Part shown: positions 27,249-33,373 of the stretch, piece by piece
How the letters are laid out: every line of letters begins with the position of its first letter
Position numbering within the stretch: position 1 is the stretch's first letter
NCBI GenBank assembly: GCA_017429765.1
Contig: JAFROJ010000018.1
Location: forward strand, 1-33,373
DNA length: 33,373 nucleotides
Reading direction: 5' to 3'
Source: Bacteroidales bacterium
GTDB lineage: Bacteria; Bacteroidota; Bacteroidia; Bacteroidales; UBA932
Notes under the pieces: model-generated
The model's input: the letters and a program-made list of their open reading frames with translations, nothing else
Database searches by the model: none
What the model was told of the DNA's origin: nothing
Program-made: the position numbers and the translations under genes

Positions 27249-29246
27249 TTATCGTCTCTCGATCGCTATCCATCCGAAGTTCCAGCCTTCGAGGGCGGGA
27301 ACCGTCAGGATGTGGTCCTCCCCGTCGCGAACGGCCTTCAGGACACGGTCACGGCAGCCTTGCTTCTTCCACACGAACTTTGGGGTGCCTTCCCCGGGAC
27401 CAAGCCGCAGGCGGAGGGTGTAGGAATCCTCCTGGGATATGCTGCAATTGAGGATCGCCACAGACCTCAGGGACCCGTCGTCACCGGCGCGCGGCACCAC
27501 GGCAGCCTGGGCGAAACTCTCGAGAACGGCGGGAAGGGCGTCTCCGGATGCCCAGTCGAAGGCGTGGAGGAGGGCAAGGCGGTACGCCCCGTTGAAATTC
27601 GCGCTTTCTGTCAGGGTGACCGTGATGGTGGGCGCCACGACAAGGCGGGCTCCGTTCTTTTCCATGAAGCGGAAGCGCTTCAGGGCGTCGCTATACCTCC
27701 ATCCGGCTGAAATGGCGGGGTTGTCGTAGTCGCCGACGTCCCGAACCGGCGCTTCCGTTGGTTGGTAGCCTTGGGTCAATCCCCTCTCGTTCAGACGCTT
27801 CCAGCAAGCCTGGTCGATGACGAGGCCGCGGCTGTCCAGAAGATCCGACAACTCGTCGTCATCCATTCCCCGGATCACTTCCTCGTCCAGCATCAGGACC
27901 GGGCTATCAGGATCCTCGGGGGCGAAAGGAATTCCAAGCGCCTCAAGCTCAATGGCTTTCGAGCCGGCTGACGTGCGGATCCAAGCCCAAGGATCCTCTC
28001 CCGGCTCAACATCGCGTAGGACAAGGTTCCGGCTGATGTAGGGATCAATCCCGGCTGGCAGGGTGCCACGGTTGAAGGCGGCGTACTCACTGGCGAAAGG
28101 CTTCCATTCGGAAAGGGCCTTGAAATAGTGGTCGGCGTACCAGGAGACAGGCTCCCCGTTGCCGCAGATGATCGCGTAGCTCATCTGTGTGGCGCCCATC
28201 GAGAGGTAGAGCATCGTCTCCAGGCAGACGCTGCGGGGCGATTTGCCTGTGGCCTTGTGGAGATAGCCTTCAATCTCCGGGGCGATCTCGGTGATTCCGG
28301 GATCCAGGCGGCGGATCTGCCGCGCGATGCCGAACGCCTTCTCTATCATCCCCCGGGGGGCGTGGTCGTCATAGAATCCGTGGCCGGGCCTTGACACAGG
28401 CTCAAGTCCCGTCTCCTCCCTCATCGCCCTGAACATCGGGTTCCAGTCCCATCCCTCCAGTAGCTGGAAATGGAAGGCGGTGTGCTGCAATCCCATACGA
28501 GTCTCAGGGGAGACCCGGTGGACTCCTTTGGAAATGGCCCTGACGATGCCGGCCAGGCTCTCCTGGCCGAAAGCGATCCACTCGCTCCTTATCTTCCCGT
28601 CCCCCTCGTTCGCTATCAGCGCCTCGACCAGGCTGCCCCGAGTGAAGTTGTGGCCATATTCCTTGTTGAATTCCTCAATGCAGTCGTCGCAATAGCAGCC
28701 CATCGGTGCCGGAGGGTGGTTCGTCACGCGCAGGTCGTCATCGAGGTAAAGGCTGTGTGGCCTCGTCTCACGGACATAGGGCGCGAAAGCCTCCTCCATG
28801 AAGGCCAGATAGTCTTCCTGCCTCGGGCAGTTCACCGATCCTGTCACCTCCCCGTTCGGGCCTACCATCGTTCCCCAGTGGATTGTTGTGTCTTTTACCG
28901 GGCCGAAGGCGACCGCACCGTCACCGTGCCCCAGCGCGACAACCTGGAGCGAAGGGATTATCCCGGCCTTCCTGAACTTCTCCGCGGCCTTTCCCATCGC
29001 CTTGGCGGAGGGCTCGTGCCAGGGAAGGGTGTGGGTGGCGGGCGATTCAGAGCAGAACCACACCTCGTCGCAGAAGTCATATTTCCGGAAGGCTTCCAGC
29101 AACTGGTCAGTGAGGGTCGTGTCTTTGTGATGGGCGGGCCAGAGGCGGACCATCATCCTGAAATCGCTGTCATTCACCTTCTTGTCCGAGCAGCCGCACA
29201 GCAGGGCGCCGACGAGGATTATCAAGAGGAAGAACGTTCTTTTCAT
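27249..29246 (-). CDS. Large lipoprotein with glycoside-hydrolase-like TIM-barrel region, family unassigned
   Basis: A 665-residue predicted lipoprotein (signal ending LLCGC, acylated C19). The region about 30-400 looks like a TIM barrel. It contains LYLDDDLRV (D169-D171), a cysteine cluster CYCDDC (184-189) resembling the metal/cysteine segment of GH42-type enzymes, and EIAPEIEGY (E324, E326), which could hold catalytic acids. The remainder (about 400-665) includes a beta-galactosidase-trimerisation-like and beta-sandwich-like section. I cannot assign a GH family. It lies 38 nt after pyrF and may share its transcript. No -7 box was found in the gap. It may act on a surface or dietary polysaccharide. 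Confidence 0.68.
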   Translation of the reverse strand: MKRTFFLLIILVGALLCGCSDKKVNDSDFRMMVRLWPAHHKDTTLTDQLLEAFRKYDFCDEVWFCSESPATHTLPWHEPSAKAMGKAAEKFRKAGIIPSLQVVALGHGDGAVAFGPVKDTTIHWGTMVGPNGEVTGSVNCPRQEDYLAFMEEAFAPYVRETRPHSLYLDDDLRVTNHPPAPMGCYCDDCIEEFNKEYGHNFTRGSLVEALIANEGDGKIRSEWIAFGQESLAGIVRAISKGVHRVSPETRMGLQHTAFHFQLLEGWDWNPMFRAMREETGLEPVSRPGHGFYDDHAPRGMIEKAFGIARQIRRLDPGITEIAPEIEGYLHKATGKSPRSVCLETMLYLSMGATQMSYAIICGNGEPVSWYADHYFKALSEWKPFASEYAAFNRGTLPAGIDPYISRNLVLRDVEPGEDPWAWIRTSAGSKAIELEALGIPFAPEDPDSPVLMLDEEVIRGMDDDELSDLLDSRGLVIDQACWKRLNERGLTQGYQPTEAPVRDVGDYDNPAISAGWRYSDALKRFRFMEKNGARLVVAPTITVTLTESANFNGAYRLALLHAFDWASGDALPAVLESFAQAAVVPRAGDDGSLRSVAILNCSISQEDSYTLRLRLGPGEGTPKFVWKKQGCRDRVLKAVRDGEDHILTVPALEGWNFGWIAIERR

Positions 29247-29284
29247 ATTCCTTAGTTCTTAATGAATAAACTTGGACATCTCAT

Positions 29285-30088
29285 TTAACACCTGGCGGTG
29301 AGGGCCGCCGCTTTGGCCGCCGCCTCGGCGAAATCCTCCCCGCCGGAGGCGTAGATCACACCCCTCGAGGAGTTGATAAGCAGTCCGCCTTTGGCGTTGG
29401 AGCCGGCGGAGATCACCTCCTCCGCGCTTCCTCCCTGGGCGCCGACCCCGGGGACCAGGAAGAAGTTGTCAGGGCAGAAGCCCCTGATTTCCTTCAACTT
29501 GTCCGCTTTAGTGGCCCCGACGACGAACATCATGTTCTCGGGGGTGGAGATTCCAATCATCTTCTCGATGACAGTCCGGTAGAGGGGCTTCCCGTTGCCC
29601 TCAACTGTTTGGAAATCAGAGGATGAAGGGTTGGACGACAGGGCGACCACGATGGCGAAGCGTCCCGGATATTCAAGGAAAGGGGTGACAGTGTCGGTCC
29701 CCATGTAGGGCGCAAGGGTCACGGCGTCGAAATCGAAGGTCTCGAAATAACTCTTGGCGTACATCCTCGCCGTGTTGCCGATGTCCCCCCGCTTGGCGTC
29801 GGCTATTATGAACTGCCCCGGATGATTAAGACGGATGTGCTCGACCGTCTTCCCGAGGATTGTCATACCCTCGGCCCCAAGGCACTCGTAGAACGCGAGG
29901 TTCGGCTTGAAAGCCACGCAATAGGGGGCGGTGGAGTCGATGATCCGGCGGTTGAACTCAAGGATGGCCTCGCCGACGCTCCTTCCGGCCTTGACACTAT
30001 CCGGGACCTTGTTCCAGTCGGTGTCCAGCCCGACGCAGAGCATCGTGCCCTTCCTCTTTATCTCTGAATATAATTGATCGGTTGTCAT
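29285..30088 (-). CDS. pyrF: Orotidine 5'-phosphate decarboxylase, type 2
   Basis: Converts OMP to UMP, the last step of de novo pyrimidine synthesis. Over 267 residues it shows VGLDTDWNKVP (19-29), FKPNLAFYE with K61, and the catalytic signature DAKRGDIGNTA (D97, K99, D102). The phosphate-binding loop is visible in VPGVGAQGGS and SSRGVIYAS. Length and motif form match the longer type 2 class found in Bacteroidetes. Its start overlaps the stop of the M20 dipeptidase gene by 4 nt (ATGA), so the two are probably translated in tandem. Confidence 0.96.
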   Translation of the reverse strand: MTTDQLYSEIKRKGTMLCVGLDTDWNKVPDSVKAGRSVGEAILEFNRRIIDSTAPYCVAFKPNLAFYECLGAEGMTILGKTVEHIRLNHPGQFIIADAKRGDIGNTARMYAKSYFETFDFDAVTLAPYMGTDTVTPFLEYPGRFAIVVALSSNPSSSDFQTVEGNGKPLYRTVIEKMIGISTPENMMFVVGATKADKLKEIRGFCPDNFFLVPGVGAQGGSAEEVISAGSNAKGGLLINSSRGVIYASGGEDFAEAAAKAAALTARC

Positions 30089-31449
30089 GCGTAATATTCG
30101 TGGAATTTCGCGATGGACTCCATCCCTGCGAAGAACTGCTTGAGCAGGTAACTCTCGTTAGGTGAGTGGATTGTGTCTCTCTCGAGACCGAATCCCATCA
30201 GCAGCGGGTCGGTCCCGAGGATCTTCTTCATGTCGGCCAGCACGGCGATGCTTCCGCCGCCGCGGCTCGGGACAGGCTCAACGCCGTAGACCTCCGTCAT
30301 CGCCTTGGAGGCCGCCTGGAATGCTGTTGAGGTGATCGGGATAAGGAAGCCTTCTCCGCCCTCGCAGGGCTTGACCTCGATCTTGCAATATTTCGGGGCG
30401 ATTTTCTCAAGATGCTTCTTGAACAGCCTGGTGATCTTCGCGCTTTGCTGGTTCGGGACGAGCCTCATCGAGATCTTGGCATGGGCCACGGAAGGGAGGA
30501 CCGTCTTGGCGCCCTCGCCCGTGTAGCCGCCCCAGATCCCGCAGACATCCAGGCAGGGCCGGATGCCGATCCTCTCAAGGGGAGTGTAGCCTTTCTCCCC
30601 GCGGAGGGCCTTCACCCCGACTGAATCCTTGAACTCCTCCATGTCGAAAGGAGCCCTGGCTAATCGCGCCCTGTCGGCCTTTGAAAGCTCGACAACGTCA
30701 TCGTAAAAGCCTGGAACAGTGACTCTTCCGTCCTTGCCGATAAGGCTGGAGATCATGTCGCAGAGAGTCTGGATAGGATTCGCCACGGCGCCCCCGTAAT
30801 GCCCGGAGTGCAGGTCGTGGTCCGGGCCTGTCAGGGTGACTTCAAGATAGGCCAGACCCCTCATCCCGCAGTTGATCGAGGGCACTTTCTCCGAGATCAT
30901 GGTGGTGTCGGAGACCAGGATGACGTCCGATTTCAGGAGTCCCTTGTTCTGCTTGACCCAGGCCGGCAGGGAGGGGCTGCTTATCTCCTCCTCGCCCTCG
31001 AAGATGAACTTGACGTTATGATTGAGTTTCCCGGTCCTGACAAGATATTCAAAAGCCTTTATGTGCATGAATAACTGGCCCTTGTCGTCGTTGGCGCCTC
31101 TCGCGTAGATGGCCTCCCGCCCGGTGGGGTCTTTCTTGATGACGGGCTCGAAGGGGTCGGTGTCCCATTTCTCGAGCGGCTCCGGAGGCTGGACGTCGTA
31201 GTGGCCGTAGACCATCACGGTCTTTAGTCTCGGATCGATGATCTTCTTGCCGAACACCACCGGATTGCCGTCGCTCGGATAGACTCCGGCCTCGTCTGCC
31301 CCGGCCTCCACGAGCAGGGCGGCCAGCCTTTCGGCGCAACGCCTCATGTCCTCCTTGTTCTCTTTCTTGGCGCTGATCGAGGGAATCCTGAGGAGGGAGA
31401 AAAGCTCGTCGAAGAAGCGTTCCTTATTTTCTTGAATATACTGTTTCAT
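30085..31449 (-). CDS. M20-family metallopeptidase, dipeptidase-like
   Basis: A 454-residue di-zinc peptidase of the M20 (ArgE/DapE/CPG2) group, probably cleaving cytosolic dipeptides. Metal-site motifs are GHYDVQP (H83, D85), ARGANDDKGQ (D121/D122) and EGEEEISS (catalytic and metal glutamates about 153-155). The dimerisation domain follows, with the HDLHSGHYGGAVANP histidines at about 215-225. A C-terminal histidine is in RDTIHSPNESYLL. No signal peptide is present, which favours a cytoplasmic location. It is downstream of the acyltransferase (19-nt gap) and overlaps pyrF by 4 nt. Confidence 0.93.
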   Translation of the reverse strand: MKQYIQENKERFFDELFSLLRIPSISAKKENKEDMRRCAERLAALLVEAGADEAGVYPSDGNPVVFGKKIIDPRLKTVMVYGHYDVQPPEPLEKWDTDPFEPVIKKDPTGREAIYARGANDDKGQLFMHIKAFEYLVRTGKLNHNVKFIFEGEEEISSPSLPAWVKQNKGLLKSDVILVSDTTMISEKVPSINCGMRGLAYLEVTLTGPDHDLHSGHYGGAVANPIQTLCDMISSLIGKDGRVTVPGFYDDVVELSKADRARLARAPFDMEEFKDSVGVKALRGEKGYTPLERIGIRPCLDVCGIWGGYTGEGAKTVLPSVAHAKISMRLVPNQQSAKITRLFKKHLEKIAPKYCKIEVKPCEGGEGFLIPITSTAFQAASKAMTEVYGVEPVPSRGGGSIAVLADMKKILGTDPLLMGFGLERDTIHSPNESYLLKQFFAGMESIAKFHEYYA

Positions 31450-31468
31450 ATCGCTTTATTATTGATTA

Positions 31469-32629
31469 TCAACCGAATATCACTCTGCCGGCCTTAGGCG
31501 ACAGAACCTTCTTGGCGGCCGCCACTATCAGCCAGGAAGCCGCCAGGGCGCAGACCGCGCCGCAGGGAATCTGGATGGCGAGCGGCACACCCAGCGCCCG
31601 CATAAGCAGTATTCCCGGACCGATGAGGAGATAATGGATCATGTATATTCCGAAACCGCACTTCGTGAGGTTGGCCAGCAAGGACTTGACCTTCTCGTTC
31701 CCGATCCTTATTTTCTTACAGATCAGGAATATGGGGATGACCATCAGCACCACGTTGAAGGAGTTGAAGGTCCAGAAGAGTTCGGCCATCGGCTCGGTGT
31801 AGCCGGGGATGCCGGTCATGTGCCTGAAGCCGGCGAAGGTGAAGAGGTAGCCGGCCACGAACATAGGGACGCCCCAGAGCAAGGTCTTGGAGAGGCTCCA
31901 GTCAGTGTCCTTAAGATAGTGCCCGAGAAGGAGGTAGCCGTTAAAGCCCGCGAAGTAGTACAGCGCCCCGAACTGGTTCCAGGGGCAGGAACCCCAGAGG
32001 TAGGGATCGATGTAGTAGTTGTAGTAGGGGAGGACCAGGGTGACGCCCCAGGCGATGAGGAACCATCTCTTGGCCTTCCTGCTGGCCTTCTCCACCCAGG
32101 CGGAGAAGATGGGGATGTAGAGGTACAGGCCGATGATGAGGTAGATGTACCACATGTGGACGTCAATGCTGGAATAGTTCAGGGGAATCCTGGCTATGTG
32201 CTTGAGGCTCAAGGGTAAGCTCTGCGCGAGGAAGTCCTCGTCGGCGTAGGGGATGAAGTCCCTGACGGTGTCCGCCCCGCCCCCGAACAGTTTGATGACG
32301 ACCGGGAGCAGGCAATATGCCACCGACCAGATCAGGAAGGGCCAGAACACCCTGGATATCCTCTTCTTGTAGAAGGGCCCGACGGGACCTTGCTGGGGGA
32401 GCAGCAGGGCGCCGGTCAGCATCACGAACAGAGGGACGCAGGGCCTCATCATGCTGCCCCAGAAGGCGCCCCAGAACTTGATGTCGGCCAAGGCCGCTAT
32501 CCCGTCCTGGGCGTAGTTGAACGGGTCGGCGCTGTGGCAGCACACCAGCAGGTACATCGCCACCAGCCTGACGAGGTCGTACCAGACGACTCTTTCCTTA
32601 TTCTCAATCATTTCTGTTGATTTATTCAT
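31469..32629 (-). CDS. Integral-membrane acyltransferase family 3 (OafA/OatA-like)
   Basis: A 386-residue protein from the ATG at 32629 with about ten predicted membrane spans. The family hallmarks are an N-terminal WYDLVRLVAMYLLVCCH segment (about 13-30), PLFVMLTGALLLP, RVFWPFLIWS and HMWYIYLIIGLYLYIPIF. Such proteins O-acetylate (or otherwise acylate) cell-surface polysaccharides or lipids. The donor and acceptor here are unknown. The start overlaps the stop of the DUF4298 gene by 8 nt. A longer reading frame (from 32806) has a compositionally odd N-terminus that merely shadows DUF4298, so it was rejected. An internal ATG at 32611 is a possible alternative start. Confidence 0.88.
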   Translation of the reverse strand: MNKSTEMIENKERVVWYDLVRLVAMYLLVCCHSADPFNYAQDGIAALADIKFWGAFWGSMMRPCVPLFVMLTGALLLPQQGPVGPFYKKRISRVFWPFLIWSVAYCLLPVVIKLFGGGADTVRDFIPYADEDFLAQSLPLSLKHIARIPLNYSSIDVHMWYIYLIIGLYLYIPIFSAWVEKASRKAKRWFLIAWGVTLVLPYYNYYIDPYLWGSCPWNQFGALYYFAGFNGYLLLGHYLKDTDWSLSKTLLWGVPMFVAGYLFTFAGFRHMTGIPGYTEPMAELFWTFNSFNVVLMVIPIFLICKKIRIGNEKVKSLLANLTKCGFGIYMIHYLLIGPGILLMRALGVPLAIQIPCGAVCALAASWLIVAAAKKVLSPKAGRVIFG

Positions 32630-32936
32630 CTGAATATTTCCGGAGAGCTTCCAGCAGGGCGTCCGTGTCGCCCAGAAGGTTGTGAAGGCCATCCTCGGAC
32701 AGGACGCCTCGCTTGAGATCGGCGGGGATCCTCCCGGCCTCGTCGGCCTCGAAGTCCCTAAGCCACATCCCGGAGGATTGATACTCCTCGAGCGACTTGA
32801 TCTCATCTTTCAGATTCTCAAGCGCTTCCAGATCCTCTTTAAGCCTCTCCACCGTTTCCCTCACCTTGTCGTAGGCCGCTTCCATCTCCGCTATCCTGGA
32901 GATTGTCGCCTCGTCAGCCGTCGCTTTCCTTATCAT
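32622..32936 (-). CDS. Small DUF4298 protein
   Basis: A 104-residue acidic, largely helical protein matching the DUF4298 pattern. An N-terminal coiled-coil-like region (about 15-55, EMEAAYDKVRETVERLKEDL) is followed by a conserved block, GMWLRDFEADEAGRIPADLKR and GVLSEDGLHNLLGD (about 56-90). No signal peptide, so probably cytoplasmic. Function unknown. It is the first gene of the minus-strand operon and overlaps the acyltransferase start by 8 nt, implying coupled expression. Confidence 0.82.
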   Translation of the reverse strand: MIRKATADEATISRIAEMEAAYDKVRETVERLKEDLEALENLKDEIKSLEEYQSSGMWLRDFEADEAGRIPADLKRGVLSEDGLHNLLGDTDALLEALRKYSDE

Positions 32937-32962
32937 GATTTGAAGTGTAGAATGAATTCACA

Positions 32963-32970
32963 CAAAAATA
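32963..32970 (-). promoter_or_regulatory. Bacteroidetes -7 box for the DUF4298 operon
   Basis: On the minus strand TATTTTTG matches TAnnTTTG and ends 26 nt before the ATG (32936-32934), a normal leader distance. It is the best candidate to drive DUF4298, the acyltransferase, the dipeptidase, pyrF and perhaps the glycosidase-like lipoprotein. Confidence 0.55.
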
Positions 32971-33055
32971 ACGAAATTACTCCCAACGAGCAATACCGGG
33001 AAACTTACCTATTTTGGTAAACTTTTTTCAGGACGATACACCCTGCCAAAAGATA

Positions 33056-33163
33056 GCTGGTACGCAAAATATTGAATAACAATCATTTCTTGAAACAGAT
33101 GGTGCCGTTTCAGGCACCATCTGTTTTGTTAATCTTTTGTTAATCAATCAGTTATGTACCAGC
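33056..33163 (+). repeat. 108-nt nested palindromic element, copy 2
   Basis: Perfect 8-bp terminal inverted repeats (gctggtac at 33056-33063, gtaccagc at 33156-33163) flank a central perfect 11-bp stem (cagatggtgcc at 33095-33105 and ggcaccatctg at 33113-33123, loop gtttcag). It aligns without gaps to the reverse complement of 311-418. The blocks gaataacaat and gcaccatctg are identical in both, and the tail gtaccagcct (33156-33165) is shared. Stem substitutions between copies preserve pairing. Confidence 0.82.
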
Positions 33164-33179
33164 CTTTCATTCGACTTTT

Positions 33180-33239
33180 GAGAAGGGACGTCTTCTCGCC
33201 TTGACAAGGCGCCTTCAGGCGCCGCCATTTCGGGTCAAG
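33180..33239 (+). other. Nest of small hairpins
   Basis: Adjacent and overlapping inverted repeats are gagaag/cttctc (33180-33185 with 33192-33197), gcctt/aaggc (33198-33202 with 33206-33210), ggcgcc/ggcgcc (33208-33213 with 33218-33223, ttca loop) and an outer cttgac/gtcaag (33200-33205 with 33234-33239). Some share bases, so alternative folds are possible. No T-tract follows, so it is not a classical terminator. Function unknown. Confidence 0.5.
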
Positions 33240-33297
33240 TGGACAAATAGTAGGATAGAATAGGCTTCGATTTTCACTAATGGACAAAAAGTAGGAT
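33240..33297 (+). repeat. Two direct copies of a 17-nt motif
   Basis: tggacaaatagtaggat (33240-33256) and tggacaaaaagtaggat (33281-33297) differ at one base and are spaced 41 nt apart. Repeated short motifs near an end are seen in some insertion sequences (for example the multiple terminal repeats of IS21-type elements). No transposase is in the window, so this is only a suggestion. They could equally be binding sites for a regulator of a gene beyond 33373. Confidence 0.5.
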
Positions 33298-33373
33298 GGA
33301 CTGGGCAACAGCCGGGAGCGAGGAGAGCCTTTCCATCGAGCTCCCCGCAGCTCCCGGTCTGTAGCCGCCGGAG

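Larger units (their letters stand above)
32971..33373. other. Gene-free right end of the window
   Basis: No convincing coding region was found. Besides the palindromic element, hairpin nest and 17-nt repeats, an 8-bp inverted repeat ccgggagc/gctcccgg (33312-33319 with 33350-33357) encloses a GC-rich loop. It could be the edge of a structured RNA or a terminator-like stem continuing past the window. Confidence 0.55.

Noticed and set aside
32630-32806. N-terminal extension of the acyltransferase frame
   Set aside because: The 59 extra residues are Arg/Ser/Pro-rich, lie in the DUF4298 coding region and precede the family's first membrane segment.

Overview
The window is a high-GC segment of a Bacteroidota chromosome, most likely order Bacteroidales. 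The signs are Bacteroidetes-type -7 boxes (TAnnTTTG) upstream of several genes, almost no Shine-Dalgarno sequences, BACON-domain and C10-peptidase-like secreted proteins, many lipoproteins, and a Bacteroidetes-style FtsE. A Rikenellaceae-like or related uncultured gut/rumen lineage is possible, but the rank below order is a guess.

Layout. (1) 1-577: the 3' end of a 5S rRNA gene with its terminator, then a gene-free stretch holding a 22-nt tandem repeat, a 108-nt nested-palindrome element and a short dispersed repeat. (2) 578-3961, minus strand: a tight operon ftsE - nth - gpmA - aminotransferase. (3) 4051-8875, plus strand: a 995-residue exported TPR protein followed by an outer-membrane barrel. 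(4) 8942-18322, plus strand: seven closely packed genes, gyrB - serine-palmitoyltransferase-like enzyme - SDR reductase - 7TM-HD c-di-AMP phosphodiesterase - tig - clpP - clpX, with gaps of 21 nt or less. (5) 18332-27233: an accessory region with visibly AT-richer DNA at 18.3-21.7 kb. It holds a BACON lipoprotein plus a C10-protease homologue that has lost its catalytic residues, a divergent exported HExxH protein, a serine-hydrolase lipoprotein, a GH43 lipoprotein, and a cytosine methyltransferase with a Vsr mismatch endonuclease. (6) 27249-32936, minus strand: an operon DUF4298 - acyltransferase - M20 dipeptidase - pyrF - glycosidase-like lipoprotein. (7) 32937-33373: gene-free, with a second, inverted copy of the 108-nt element, a nest of hairpins and a repeated 17-nt motif.

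How the parts fit. Block 4 combines DNA topology, the probable first two steps of sphingolipid or sulfonolipid base synthesis, nucleotide second-messenger turnover and protein quality control in what may be one transcript. Block 5 is a run of exported hydrolase-like proteins, one of them apparently a dead protease. Dcm-Vsr looks like an orphan methylase with its repair partner, not a full restriction system. The most unusual signals are the paired 108-nt palindromic elements (81/108 identical positions by hand, same length, inverted), the pseudo-protease/BACON pair beside an unassigned HExxH protein, and the lipid gene pair inside the gyrB-clpX string.
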